From positions 1-54,594 of the IMG/VR virus record IMGVR_UViG_3300050821_003470: a stretch of 54,594 nt of DNA. One strand, given 5' to 3'. The notes beneath the pieces were generated by a model, which searched no databases, had not been told where the DNA came from, and saw nothing but the letters and a program-made list of their open reading frames with translations. Positions 31,193 through 38,502 of the stretch are shown piece after piece. Origin of the DNA: a virus. Position numbers and translations under genes: made by a program. The first letter of the stretch is position 1; the number at the start of each line of letters is the position of its first letter.

Positions 31193-31629
31193 ACCTTACC
31201 TTTCGCATCTCTGATAGCGGTGCGTATCTTTGCCAGCACTACGATTAGGATATGGTCGAGCAGCCAGCGGTCGTTCGAGTCGTAGCGATAGCTTTCTGCG
31301 AAGCCGTGCAGTTTAGATTCGCGGTTCGCCTTCTGCAGCCACTCGTTGAGGAATGGTTGCAGGTCGTTGCGAACGTCAATGGTGTTTAGCGCCTTCGGCT
31401 CATCTATCAACTGCTCGACGGCTTTCAATGCGGAGGCTTGCTGCTCTAGCGTTCTCATCGCTCGCCAAACGATTTCAGCGTCATCCGCATCGCGGCTCGT
31501 CAGGTGCTCCGCGATACAGTCGAGGCGCTTCATTTCGGCCGCATTCGGTGGCCTCTTTTGCTCTGCGAAGTAACGCTCTACTTCCGCATCCTCCAGGTCC
31601 GAGGGGGTGGGCTGCGATTGCTTAGTCAT
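31189..31629 (-). CDS. Hypothetical helical protein (146 aa)
   Basis: Acidic/Gln-rich N-terminus, then long helices (RAMRTLEQQASALKAVEQLI). No recognised domain. Overlaps the next gene by 4 bp. Confidence 0.65.
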   Translation of the reverse strand: MTKQSQPTPSDLEDAEVERYFAEQKRPPNAAEMKRLDCIAEHLTSRDADDAEIVWRAMRTLEQQASALKAVEQLIDEPKALNTIDVRNDLQPFLNEWLQKANRESKLHGFAESYRYDSNDRWLLDHILIVVLAKIRTAIRDAKGKV

Positions 31630-31643
31630 CCCGTTTGCCTTCC

Positions 31644-31817
31644 TTAATTAAGTTCTTCAGGCTTAAAATACCTAGCACCACAGCGGATTAACAGCCCCGT
31701 AAAAACCATTGTATCAATGTAATTCTGTGCTGCTTTTCGCGCTGCCTTTTCAGTATAGCGAGAGCCATTCTTTCCCCGAAAATCCAAAATCCTTGCAACA
31801 ATCTCATCAAAGGTCAT
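31644..31817 (-). CDS. Small hypothetical protein (57 aa)
   Basis: MTFDEIVARILDFRGKNGSR then a basic helix (YTEKAARKAAQNYIDT). GGGAG 7 nt before ATG. Ends TAA just upstream of the next gene. Fold resembles a small helical DNA-associated protein; not recognised. Confidence 0.6.
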   Translation of the reverse strand: MTFDEIVARILDFRGKNGSRYTEKAARKAAQNYIDTMVFTGLLIRCGARYFKPEELN

Positions 31818-31853
31818 TTTCACTCCCGCTTTCGGCTGAGGCAGTAGAAGGGC

Positions 31854-32015
31854 TCATTGGTGATTCCTTTCACGCTGCGCCGGAAGCCAGCAGCACAGAA
31901 GCCACGCCAACGAAGCGAGCGCCACGGTAAGATTGCGTCCGAGCCAGCGATCTTCAGCGAACGCCAGGGCGAGCAGTATCGCGACGAAAATCCGAACGCC
32001 TGAAGTGAGGCTCAT
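31854..32015 (-). CDS. Two-helix membrane microprotein (53 aa)
   Basis: Two hydrophobic segments (VRIFVAILLALAFA and VALASLAWLLCCWLP) separated by a charged turn. ATGA overlap with the upstream gene. Confidence 0.6.
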   Translation of the reverse strand: MSLTSGVRIFVAILLALAFAEDRWLGRNLTVALASLAWLLCCWLPAQRERNHQ

Positions 32016-32146
32016 ACTTCGTCCTCGCAGTCGAATCCGGCCTCAAACGCTTCACACTCCGGGTCATCGCACCACGCCACTTCGTCGGTTTGGTGTTCGC
32101 CGGGGTCGTGGCAAACGTCGAGGTGCGTCAGTTTTGTGGCACTCAT
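32012..32146 (-). CDS. Acidic Cys/His microprotein (44 aa)
   Basis: MSATKLTHLDVCHDPGEHQT... with VCHD, WCDDPECEAF and DCED: four Cys and several His/Asp that could coordinate zinc. Strongly acidic. ATGA overlap on both sides. Confidence 0.55.
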   Translation of the reverse strand: MSATKLTHLDVCHDPGEHQTDEVAWCDDPECEAFEAGFDCEDEV

Positions 32147-32253
32147 CGTTTTTTCAACCCGTCGCGGATGATGAGAGCGCACACAATAGCGGTCAGCGGA
32201 TACGGGAACAAGTACCGGAAAAAGAAGTCCCGTATCTGGTACCGCAGGCTCAC
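32143..32253 (-). CDS. Membrane microprotein (36 aa)
   Basis: GTG start inside the upstream stop. Basic/aromatic N-terminus then a hydrophobic helix (LTAIVCALIIRDG). Found from overlap architecture and clean coding frame only. Confidence 0.5.
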   Translation of the reverse strand: MSLRYQIRDFFFRYLFPYPLTAIVCALIIRDGLKKR

Positions 32254-32564
32254 GTTGGCATCTCCAGCTTAGTTTTAAGAACGGCATTGAGGGCGGTGAC
32301 AGACTCTTTTCGGTCTTTGAGGGTGAAGCTCAGGGTGCACCGGCCGATGCGATTGTGGCAAGCCCGGCACCCGGGACGGCCGTTCTCCTCCGGGGCAGCG
32401 TAACGCCGAGAACCGAGCCTGCTGCCTCGTCCGTAGATATGCATGGCGTCCGTAGCTTGGCCCCCACAAAAGTAGCACTTGTAACCATGCTTCGCAAATA
32501 CGCGACGGTGAAACTCTGCCGCTTCGCTTTTGCGCTTCGGATTAGGAAGAAGCGGTTTGCTCAC
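32250..32564 (-). CDS. HNH endonuclease (NinG-like)
   Basis: A 104-aa protein. HGYKCYFCGGQATDAMHIYG supplies C-x2-C and the catalytic-type His; GRPGCRACHNRIGRC supplies the second Cys pair and His-Asn. This is a compact HNH finger as in lambdoid NinG-type recombination endonucleases. It sits next to a resolvase-like gene and a single-strand-annealing-like gene, suggesting a small recombination module. Confidence 0.8.
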   Translation of the reverse strand: MSKPLLPNPKRKSEAAEFHRRVFAKHGYKCYFCGGQATDAMHIYGRGSRLGSRRYAAPEENGRPGCRACHNRIGRCTLSFTLKDRKESVTALNAVLKTKLEMPT

Positions 32565-32908
32565 TGTTCGCGCGCCTTTGCTACTGCAGCCTCAAAGTCG
32601 TCTAGGCCACGATGGATACCAGGAACGTGCCAGCGAAGGAGATTCCGGCCTTTCACCTTCACCTTGCGGACAACTAACAGGAACGCGCCTGGGAAGTTTG
32701 GGCTCCCCTCCATCTTAGCGAAAGCCCCCTTTGCCCGTTTGTTCTTCGTCCCAACTTCAAGGAGCAAGTGGGGAAGGTTTGTGGTGGAGAGCCCTACTAC
32801 GTCAATGCCCCGAGAGCCTCGGCTTGGATAGCAAAAGTAGCCGTGTTTATCTTCGAGGTATTTGATGGCGAGGTTCTCTGTCACGTTGCCTTGCTGGCGC
32901 GTACTCAT
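32561..32908 (-). CDS. Holliday-junction-resolvase-like / PD-(D/E)XK nuclease
   Basis: A 115-aa protein. N-terminal helix, then YPSRGSRGIDVVGLS (catalytic Asp after GSRG) and HLLLEVGTKNKR (Glu followed two residues later by Gly rather than Lys, then Lys residues), the strand pattern of Hjc-type resolvases. The lysine of the E-x-K motif seems displaced, so activity is uncertain. Adjacent to HNH and ssDNA-annealing-like genes. Confidence 0.65.
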   Translation of the reverse strand: MSTRQQGNVTENLAIKYLEDKHGYFCYPSRGSRGIDVVGLSTTNLPHLLLEVGTKNKRAKGAFAKMEGSPNFPGAFLLVVRKVKVKGRNLLRWHVPGIHRGLDDFEAAVAKAREQ

Positions 32909-33192
32909 TGCGGAATCCCTGGAGCTAGGGTCACCCGAACAGCCGGTGTCATCAGGTTCTTAAAGAGCCACGTTCCATGCTGGCACACGACGTACACGCC
33001 GTCCTTCGTAGAGATGAGATGCTCAAAGCGGCCTTCACGTTTCCAGGCGCACCACGTTGGAAAGTCTACGGGGAGCACAGAGGTAGGTATCGGTGTGGGA
33101 ACTGCGGGCCACGCCCAACGCGGGAACGCGAGGATGAGCAAAAGGTAAACGAAGAACGGCGGATTGAGAACGGCTGTGAGAAAGCGGTTCAC
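32905..33192 (-). CDS. Membrane-anchored or secreted small protein (95 aa)
   Basis: GTG start. N-terminal hydrophobic segment (PPFFVYLLLILAFPRWAWPA), then a short domain with two Cys (WCAWKREG, VVCQHGTW). Not recognised. Confidence 0.6.
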   Translation of the reverse strand: MNRFLTAVLNPPFFVYLLLILAFPRWAWPAVPTPIPTSVLPVDFPTWCAWKREGRFEHLISTKDGVYVVCQHGTWLFKNLMTPAVRVTLAPGIPQ

Positions 33193-33335
33193 TTCGCCTT
33201 GTGTCCTATCTTTAGCCCGATATGGTTAGCGCAATACACAGCGTTACGCCATGCTGGGAGCGTACAGCCAGGCTTTGAGCACATCGGTGGAATCGGTTTG
33301 CTGCGAGAGTGCCCGCGTAGAGGGTCGCGGTACAT
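33189..33335 (-). CDS. Zinc-finger microprotein (48 aa)
   Basis: TAATG start overlap with the upstream gene. PPMCSKPGCTLPAW and VYCANHIG give C-x4-C and C-x2-H, a zinc-binding pattern. Ends KIGHKAK, stop overlapping the next GTG. Confidence 0.6.
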   Translation of the reverse strand: MYRDPLRGHSRSKPIPPMCSKPGCTLPAWRNAVYCANHIGLKIGHKAK

Positions 33336-33643
33336 TAGCGTTCGTCACCAACGCCGAAGTACTTATCCTCATAAAGAACGTCGATCAGGGTTTTCGGTTC
33401 CCCGAACAGGTCGCGTCCGTTGGTCCAAATCGCATACGGCGGGTCGGCTTGCGCCTGGCCTGCGGCGTATTGTTGCTCCGCCGCTACGCGCTCACGCTCC
33501 CATGCGGCACGTTCTTCCTCCGCGCCAACGTCGGCGCACTCACGCGCACCCCTGGCTTCAAGGATGGCAGCCTTAGTTGTCTCCCAATCCCTAGCGGGGG
33601 GTTCAAACGCTTTGCGGCGCTGTTGCTCGAAGGCGATACTCAT
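33335..33643 (-). CDS. Hypothetical coiled-coil protein (102 aa)
   Basis: Residues 20-70 are rich in Glu, Arg, Ala and Gln (AEEERAAWERERVAAEQQ), forming a likely coiled coil. A C-terminal aromatic/acidic tail follows. Not recognised. Confidence 0.65.
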   Translation of the reverse strand: MSIAFEQQRRKAFEPPARDWETTKAAILEARGARECADVGAEEERAAWERERVAAEQQYAAGQAQADPPYAIWTNGRDLFGEPKTLIDVLYEDKYFGVGDER

Positions 33644-34581
33644 AGAGGTATCTCGTCCTCCAAGCCGTCAAACATAGTTTCGCCCAGGTCAACTCGTCCG
33701 CCACCAACAGGCTTGCCTTCAACGAACTTGGTGCGCCGCTGAAGCTCACCGTAGACCTCCCGCAACTCGGGTATCGTCAAGTCACCTTCTGAGACAGTCC
33801 CCGTTTTCTCAGACTTGCGGTGTGGAACCATCTCTAGTAGCAACGCTTGAAGCAGCGCAGGCGAGATGAACCGTTCCCTTCTCAGATTAGCGAGAGCATC
33901 CAGGGCTTTCCCTTTGAGAACTGGGTCCTCGGCAATAGTGGCCCCGCTATGTGACGCCTCTGCGGCGGGGCTAGGCACAGGCTTACCGGCTTCCGAGGGG
34001 GATGCGGCCCGCGGAGTCCGTGGCGGCACAGGTTTAGGTGGCGGTAAAGGGGCCTGTAAGCCCTCAGGAGGCATTTCTTCGCTTGGGGTGGGTTTGTACC
34101 CGGCCAGCACCAAAATCCACGCTAGCTGGCCCCGCAACGCCCTGCTTTGAGCCCTTGTCTGAGCCATCCCGCTCAGGGCGTAGTCGTCCCGGGTTTTCCA
34201 ATTGTACTCCGAGCGGGTGCAACGGCTTTCGCCTGAGCCAATCTCAAGTCCGGTGTCAACGCGAATCACGACGGCTCGGGCCTCGAAGCCGCCTTCGATC
34301 TGGCGGCACCATTCGATCTTGGCGCTCATCCCGCAGAGCTTACCGCAGGTCTGCCACGCCTCTAGCTCAACGTACTCGTCGTCGGGGTTCTTCTTGTTGA
34401 GCCTGTGCGAGAGCCCTTTCTGTTGAATAATCGGCTTTAGAGCATCGGCTACCTCAACGGCATACGCCACCTGCTCGGCGGGCGAAATGTCCTGAAAGTA
34501 GCGAGGGACCGGAACCGCGATAGGTCGGGCGTGGACCGGAACGATAGCGCCGGCCTCTTGGTACTCTGGCTCTACGCTCAT
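33640..34581 (-). CDS. Single-strand-annealing / ssDNA-binding-like early protein (313 aa)
   Basis: The ATG at 34581 (ATGA overlap, AAAGGA upstream) fits better than a longer in-frame start. The conserved core YVELEAWQTCGKLCGMSA ... GESRCTRSEYNWKTRDDYAL ... MAQTRAQSRALRGQLAWILV is a family I have seen in actinobacterial phages and mobile elements, usually near recombination genes, with RecT/Rad52-like annealing as the usual guess. The C-terminal part is Pro-rich then helical. Next to the resolvase and HNH genes. Confidence 0.65.
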   Translation of the reverse strand: MSVEPEYQEAGAIVPVHARPIAVPVPRYFQDISPAEQVAYAVEVADALKPIIQQKGLSHRLNKKNPDDEYVELEAWQTCGKLCGMSAKIEWCRQIEGGFEARAVVIRVDTGLEIGSGESRCTRSEYNWKTRDDYALSGMAQTRAQSRALRGQLAWILVLAGYKPTPSEEMPPEGLQAPLPPPKPVPPRTPRAASPSEAGKPVPSPAAEASHSGATIAEDPVLKGKALDALANLRRERFISPALLQALLLEMVPHRKSEKTGTVSEGDLTIPELREVYGELQRRTKFVEGKPVGGGRVDLGETMFDGLEDEIPL

Positions 34582-34877
34582 GCTGCATCCTTTCGTATCG
34601 GGTAAGTTATCTCCAACTCGCGAGGCATCAGCCATCGTGGGAGAGCCCCTTGAGGCATTTGCGCTCTCCACTTCCGGCGCTGGCTTGGGGTTCCGCTCAC
34701 CTTAGCTGGAACTGCTCGGAACGTTACCCCATGCAGGCGCATTGAGAGTTGGTTGCGTTGGGCCATCTCGCGCAAGAGGGCGGCTTCTACGGCATCGGAG
34801 TACGCGAAGTCACGTCTGCGGCGAGAGCGTGCGGCGAGCGCAAGTTGAGCGAGCCTTTCGAGATTGGAGGTCGTCAT
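34578..34877 (-). CDS. Hypothetical basic protein (99 aa), module A paralogue
   Basis: The N-terminal 38 aa (SNLERLAQLALAARSRRRRD, then FAYSDAVEAALLREM) closely match the start of the gene at 35251. The C-terminus differs and is rich in Arg/Pro. TGATG coupling. One of three genes sharing exchangeable halves. Confidence 0.65.
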   Translation of the reverse strand: MTTSNLERLAQLALAARSRRRRDFAYSDAVEAALLREMAQRNQLSMRLHGVTFRAVPAKVSGTPSQRRKWRAQMPQGALPRWLMPRELEITYPIRKDAA

Positions 34878-35254
34878 CACGCTCTAGCCTTGTAGCCAAT
34901 CAGGTCTGCAATGGCTTTCACGGTCGCGTAGTCATCCACTAGGCGAAGGGCGTCGGCAATCCCAACGCGGTTCTCTTCAACGAAAGCGCGCTGGTCTATC
35001 TCTTCACGAGAGAAAGCAAAACCCAGCCGAGAACGGTCGCGAAACTTGCCATTCTTGGGAATCTTGGCAGCAACGTAGCCCCCGGCCTCAAAGCCAACCA
35101 GCCACGAAGTGCGATTCTCACCAATGATTTTCTGTTCCCTGAAATACTCTCGCCAAATGATTTTAGCGCCCATGCCGGAGCCGTTGTAGATGCGGCGGTT
35201 GCGGTCGAAAACCCAAACGGCGTCGCCCATCTTTAGGTCCGTCGCCTCCTTCAT
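34877..35254 (-). CDS. Hypothetical protein (125 aa)
   Basis: Starts MKEATDLKMGDAVWVFDRNR with a beta-barrel-like N-terminal half (VWVFDRNRRIYNG; TSWLVGFEAGGYVA), then two helices. Not recognised. Confidence 0.65.
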   Translation of the reverse strand: MKEATDLKMGDAVWVFDRNRRIYNGSGMGAKIIWREYFREQKIIGENRTSWLVGFEAGGYVAAKIPKNGKFRDRSRLGFAFSREEIDQRAFVEENRVGIADALRLVDDYATVKAIADLIGYKARA

Positions 35255-35460
35255 TTCGTTCCCCGATTCACCAAGAGGCGGTAGTAGAACAGACCTTCAC
35301 CCGCGTATTCTCTTTCCACCTTGTGCGAGCCAAACCGCTTCTTTCTCATATCACGCAGAATCGCGTTCTCTACTGAATCACAGAAGGCAAAGTCTCTGCG
35401 TCTACGATTGCGGCCAGCGAGCACGAGCGAGGCAAGGCGCGAAAGGTTTTGCTCAGACAT
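35251..35460 (-). CDS. Small DNA-binding-like protein, chimera of modules A and B (69 aa)
   Basis: The ATG at 35460 starts module A (MSEQNLSRLASLVLAGRNRR), shared with the 34578 gene. The C-terminal module B (KVEREYAGEGLFYYRLLVNR) is shared with the wHTH gene at 35773. It therefore looks like a recombinant of its two neighbours, truncating or rearranging a winged helix. Confidence 0.65.
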   Translation of the reverse strand: MSEQNLSRLASLVLAGRNRRRRDFAFCDSVENAILRDMRKKRFGSHKVEREYAGEGLFYYRLLVNRGTK

Positions 35461-35776
35461 CACGTTTTGTCTCCAGGTATGGGCGGAGAAGCCCGAGGGC
35501 ATCAAGCATTTCTTCAAGGAGCGAACCACCTTGCCGAAGCGCCGTGCAATTGGCTCCAGGTTTCTCGCGTTCCGCCCACAGTTGGTCACGGACAGAAAGA
35601 ACGTGCTCCACGTAGTCTTTGTAAGGCGGCACCCAAGTTACGTTGGCAACGAGATTACGGATAACGCGAGCACAAGCCCGGTAGTCGGGAGCGACCTTCG
35701 CCCATCCTGGCCCGTCTAATAGGCACTCCTCGGCTCGATTGTCTAAGAACGAAAGCGCAATGTCAGCCTCGGTCAT
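35453..35776 (-). CDS. Hypothetical protein (107 aa)
   Basis: ATGA overlap at 35776 supports that start. Helical, with VIRNLVANVTWVPPYKDYVE and LLEEMLDALGLLRPYLE. Common early-phage composition; not assigned. Confidence 0.6.
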   Translation of the reverse strand: MTEADIALSFLDNRAEECLLDGPGWAKVAPDYRACARVIRNLVANVTWVPPYKDYVEHVLSVRDQLWAEREKPGANCTALRQGGSLLEEMLDALGLLRPYLETKRDV

Positions 35777-36048
35777 TTCGGACCCCGATTTAGAAGAAGG
35801 CGATAGTACCAAAGTCCTTCACCTGCATATTCTCGCTCTACGGTGTGCCGACCATTTCTGGGCTTTCTCATATCACGCAGCCTCGCCGAAACCGAGGATT
35901 CCGGGCAGCGCGTTAGCTCGGCGATCTGCCGCAACGTCCTGAAATGCCCGTCTGACATTAACTCAAAGACGGAAAGGTATTGCTTCGCCAGGCGTGGCCC
36001 GTCCAGGCGTGGCATATAGGTCAGGCCATCAAATCGTAGCTGTTGCAT
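35773..36048 (-). CDS. Winged-helix DNA-binding protein (91 aa)
   Basis: Residues 27-86 fit a wHTH: FELMSDGHFRTLRQIAELT, recognition helix PESSVSARLRDMRK, and wing TVEREYAGEGLWYYRLLL. A small helicase-loader- or regulator-type phage protein. Its second half is duplicated in the gene at 35251. It is a candidate ligand for the operators at 41635-41657, without direct evidence. Confidence 0.75.
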   Translation of the reverse strand: MQQLRFDGLTYMPRLDGPRLAKQYLSVFELMSDGHFRTLRQIAELTRCPESSVSARLRDMRKPRNGRHTVEREYAGEGLWYYRLLLNRGPK

Positions 36049-36233
36049 CAGGACCTCCCAAAGAAGGCAGGAACCATTTGCCTTGCCTCCCAGGACTTCT
36101 GCTCGTAGAGGCTATCTCCAGGCTGCGGGCGTGAATGGTCGAAAGCGCAGGTTCCGCAAAACCACGTATCGCAACTCATGCACAGGACTGCGCCCATCCC
36201 GCCGTCATTGTTAGCGCATAGCTCCGGTTTCAT
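36048..36233 (-). CDS. Zinc-finger protein (61 aa)
   Basis: LCMSCDTWFCGTCAFDHSRP gives two C-x2-C pairs and a His, similar to a small treble-clef or B-box-like finger. Overlaps both neighbours. Confidence 0.65.
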   Translation of the reverse strand: MKPELCANNDGGMGAVLCMSCDTWFCGTCAFDHSRPQPGDSLYEQKSWEARQMVPAFFGRS

Positions 36234-36601
36234 TCAGTCACCTTCGCTTCTAGCCAGGCTACAACGTGCTTGTAGCGGGCGCGCTCTTTCTTTTTCCCGT
36301 TCTCGCGGTGGCAGAAATCTTCGTTTTGGTTAACGAGACTTTCAAGAGCGCGATTATTGTAGGCGAACCGTACCGCGTCGCCATACCAATCCATCATGCT
36401 TTTAGTTATCGGAAAGACGCCGATTTCTCGGGTTAAAGCTGCCAGGGTTTCGGCTTGCCTTTGATGCACCGCGGCGGCTCCAGCGGCGCAGACCGCGCCG
36501 TTGGCCCAATATGGCCCAGAGATGAGGCGCTTCGATCGTAGGCGGCGCATGGCCCGAAGCATCTGAACGTAACTTTCGTGTTCTGATAATAGCCTTGTCA
36601 T
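36230..36601 (-). CDS. Hypothetical helical protein (123 aa)
   Basis: ATG 36601 (MTRLLSEHESYVQMLRAMRR) chosen because the longer frame overlaps the upstream microprotein gene. Mostly helical with a basic end. Not recognised. Confidence 0.6.
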   Translation of the reverse strand: MTRLLSEHESYVQMLRAMRRLRSKRLISGPYWANGAVCAAGAAAVHQRQAETLAALTREIGVFPITKSMMDWYGDAVRFAYNNRALESLVNQNEDFCHRENGKKKERARYKHVVAWLEAKVTE

Positions 36602-36603
36602 TA

Positions 36604-36777
36604 CTAGCTCGGCATCCCGGCGGGCAACGGCACGATCTGGCGCACCTTCGCTTCGGTCTGTTCGCCGCAGTCCAAGCACTTGAAAAACTGTATCTCGAAG
36701 TCGTGCTCTCCGTGGCGGCTGCAATCAAACAGCTTCACGGGTTTCGTTCTTTCGTGGCGGCAAGGTTCGTTTTGCAT
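36604..36777 (-). CDS. Zinc-ribbon microprotein (57 aa)
   Basis: MQNEPCRHERTKPVKLFDCS and FFKCLDCGEQTEAKV give a C-x2-C knuckle plus upstream Cys/His. TAG then the next ATG within 3 nt. Confidence 0.6.
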   Translation of the reverse strand: MQNEPCRHERTKPVKLFDCSRHGEHDFEIQFFKCLDCGEQTEAKVRQIVPLPAGMPS

Positions 36778-36794
36778 CCTATCTCCCTTAAGTG

Positions 36795-37118
36795 TTAGTC
36801 GTCGTAACGTTCTAGCGCATTTCCAATATAGTCTGCCATGCGCTCTACGGTCTTTTCGCGGTGCTTCTCAAACACAACGCCGAAAGCCTCGGCAACTAGC
36901 AGGCGCACCATAGTGGAGAATCCCGCGTCGTCCTTGATCTGCTTTTCCGCTATTTCCTGGGCTGCGCTGCGAAGTGCCCTGGCTATGCAGTCCTGCAATG
37001 GGGACGAAGGGGCTTTCCCCGGAGGCCAGCGCAGCGTACTTCCATCCAGCTTCGTAAATTCGGCCATCGCGTCGGCCGCGGCTTTCCCGAAAACCTCGGG
37101 GTCGATCGTTATATTCAT
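36795..37118 (-). CDS. Hypothetical protein (107 aa)
   Basis: Starts MNITIDPEVFGKAAADAMAE; helical with TMVRLLVAEAFGVVFEKHRE. TAATG overlap with the upstream gene. Not recognised. Confidence 0.65.
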   Translation of the reverse strand: MNITIDPEVFGKAAADAMAEFTKLDGSTLRWPPGKAPSSPLQDCIARALRSAAQEIAEKQIKDDAGFSTMVRLLVAEAFGVVFEKHREKTVERMADYIGNALERYDD

Positions 37119-37261
37119 TAGTGGAAAGCCCAGTACGTTCCGAGGCCCAAAATGAAGGCGTAGGCTATGAGGGCCAGGACGTTGCGGCGGACTTCTCGTC
37201 TATTGCGGGCTGTGACGCTCGGGGATTCACAAGAGCCCCGCCGCTTAACTACTAGTTGCAT
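37118..37261 (-). CDS. Membrane microprotein (47 aa)
   Basis: Basic N-terminus (MQLVVKRRGS ... RNRREVRRN) then one membrane helix (VLALIAYAFILGLGTYWAF). TGATG and TAATG overlaps on either side. Confidence 0.6.
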   Translation of the reverse strand: MQLVVKRRGSCESPSVTARNRREVRRNVLALIAYAFILGLGTYWAFH

Positions 37262-37416
37262 CAGTCTCCCCGGTTCTCGCGCCGCGCCTTTTCCAGTGTC
37301 GCTTCGCGAACGTATGCTGCAAACTTCTGGCCTGCTCGGGTGGCGGCGAGCGTGACCTCAGCCTTCTCGGTGGCCCCCCAGCGTATTAGTCCAGGCTTGC
37401 TTTTGGTTTCGGGCAT
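37261..37416 (-). CDS. Ribbon-helix-helix-like small protein (51 aa), leaderless first gene
   Basis: MPETKSKPGLIRWGATEKAE with RAGQKFAAYVREATLEKARR suggests a ribbon-helix-helix or MobC-like DNA-binding fold. First gene of the third leftward unit. The predicted transcription start is the A of its ATG, so it would be translated from a leaderless mRNA. It could be the unit's own regulator. Confidence 0.65.
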   Translation of the reverse strand: MPETKSKPGLIRWGATEKAEVTLAATRAGQKFAAYVREATLEKARRENRGD

Positions 37417-37422
37417 GGCCTA

Positions 37423-37451
37423 AGTGTATCTCAGTTGAGTATCGGTTGCAA
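37423..37451 (-). promoter_or_regulatory. Leaderless promoter of leftward unit 3
   Basis: Minus strand: -35 TTGCAA (37451-37446), 17-nt spacer, -10 TACACT (37428-37423), then 6 nt to ATG. The expected +1 is 37416, the A of the start codon. Confidence 0.65.
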
Positions 37452-37465
37452 GGGGGTTGGCACAA

Positions 37466-37504
37466 AGTAAGAGAGCCCGGACACCTTCGCCGGGCTCTCT
37501 TACT
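37466..37504 (-). terminator. Strong hairpin terminator ending leftward unit 2
   Basis: Perfect 15-bp stem (37466-37480 with 37490-37504) and 9-nt loop, between the last gene of unit 2 and the unit 3 promoter. Only a short TTTGT follows, but the stem is the strongest in the early region. Confidence 0.75.
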
Positions 37505-37552
37505 GTACGCGGGCGTTGTCATCGACAAGCGCGTTCAGTTCGCATCACCTCC

Positions 37553-37774
37553 TCACCTTACGTCCACGACTTGAACGCCCTTCGGCGCTTCCCCAGGGCA
37601 CCGATCGGTGCCGTTACTCGTCATCCCGTTCCAATAGTCCAGCCTCGCAGTGTAAGTGGGTATCTCTGCTGGGCCGTGGCCTACTAGCTCGAAGCAAAAG
37701 GCGCAGACGATAACGCCCACCGTGAAGGCTGCAATCGCTTTGATGTTGCCGGCGAACTGCTTGTCCTCCCTCAT
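37553..37774 (-). CDS. Membrane-anchored small protein (73 aa)
   Basis: N-terminal membrane helix (IAAFTVGVIVCAFCFELV) and a short external tail with Cys and Tyr/Trp. Last gene of unit 2; ATGA overlap upstream. Confidence 0.6.
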   Translation of the reverse strand: MREDKQFAGNIKAIAAFTVGVIVCAFCFELVGHGPAEIPTYTARLDYWNGMTSNGTDRCPGEAPKGVQVVDVR

Positions 37775-37881
37775 GGCCGTGGCTTTTCGAGGGTGCTACG
37801 GGTATGCGCGCATTCTTGGCGCTTCTTGCAGTATCGGCAAGGATGACGGCGCAGTAGTTTTTTGGCCTGCTCGCCCGTCAT
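37771..37881 (-). CDS. Zinc-knuckle microprotein (36 aa)
   Basis: HPCRYCKKRQECAHTR gives C-x2-C, Cys and His in 16 residues, enough for one zinc site. ATGA overlaps on both sides. Confidence 0.6.
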   Translation of the reverse strand: MTGEQAKKLLRRHPCRYCKKRQECAHTRSTLEKPRP

Positions 37882-38066
37882 GGCTTTACTTCGTCGCCAA
37901 GCATCCAAAGCGGCGGGAAGCCTAGCCAACTTCTAAGCGAAACGGCCGAAACGGATATACGGCGACCATTCTCATGGCGGAATAGATATAGGGCGTTCGC
38001 AATATCGTGATATTCGAAGGCGCACAGCGTTTCGTTGCTAGGCGCGGGCCATTGCGGCACCTTCAT
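37878..38066 (-). CDS. Hypothetical small protein (62 aa)
   Basis: MKVPQWPAPSNETLCAFEYH; compact alpha/beta composition with FRHENGRRISVSAVSLRSWL. Coupled to both neighbours. Confidence 0.6.
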   Translation of the reverse strand: MKVPQWPAPSNETLCAFEYHDIANALYLFRHENGRRISVSAVSLRSWLGFPPLWMLGDEVKP

Positions 38067-38188
38067 GGCACGACCTTGGGGCTCTTAGCGAGGTTCCAGG
38101 CCATCACCACTAACCCTAAGGCTATGGTAATGCCTATTCCTGGGCCGTACTGATACCAAGTAAGAACGGCATTGAAGAAGGCGCTCAT
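38063..38188 (-). CDS. Membrane microprotein (41 aa)
   Basis: MSAFFNAVLTWYQYGPGIGI then TIALGLVVMAWNLAKS: one membrane helix with a short basic tail. ATGA overlaps. Confidence 0.6.
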   Translation of the reverse strand: MSAFFNAVLTWYQYGPGIGITIALGLVVMAWNLAKSPKVVP

Positions 38189-38394
38189 ACAGGCGCCTCC
38201 GCTCGGCAGAGGTTAAGGCGCTGCAACTCATCTTCAAGCGCGACTAACTTAACTTCTAATGTTTGAATCCGAAGGACTAGCCGTTCAATGCAGTTGATTC
38301 CGTCAGCAAGAACCGTGGAAACGTCAGCGTCACCGATGTCGCTCATGCGCTCCAAGAGAATCTTAACCTCCCCAGCAAGGCTCTCATTCTTCAC
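38185..38394 (-). CDS. Coiled-coil protein (69 aa)
   Basis: GTG start. Residues 40-62 (LVLRIQTLEVKLVALEDELQ) form a clear leucine-rich coiled coil. Probably oligomeric; partner unknown. Confidence 0.65.
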   Translation of the reverse strand: MKNESLAGEVKILLERMSDIGDADVSTVLADGINCIERLVLRIQTLEVKLVALEDELQRLNLCRAEAPV

Positions 38395-38476
38395 TTGGTT
38401 TGGCTCCCTTCATGCTTTTTGCAATAGCTATAACGGCGTACGTTACATCAAACCGCTTGCCGGTACACTCGCTCAC
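38384..38476 (-). CDS. Possible microprotein (30 aa)
   Basis: GTG-started frame (MSECTGKRFDVTYAVIAIAK) with a purine-rich stretch upstream and an end overlapping the next start. Preceded by a 10-codon frame in overlapping register, so it could also be only a coupling device. Confidence 0.35.
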   Translation of the reverse strand: MSECTGKRFDVTYAVIAIAKSMKGAKPSEE

Positions 38477-38502
38477 GCCATCCCCCCCTGGGCGGGACCT
38501 AC

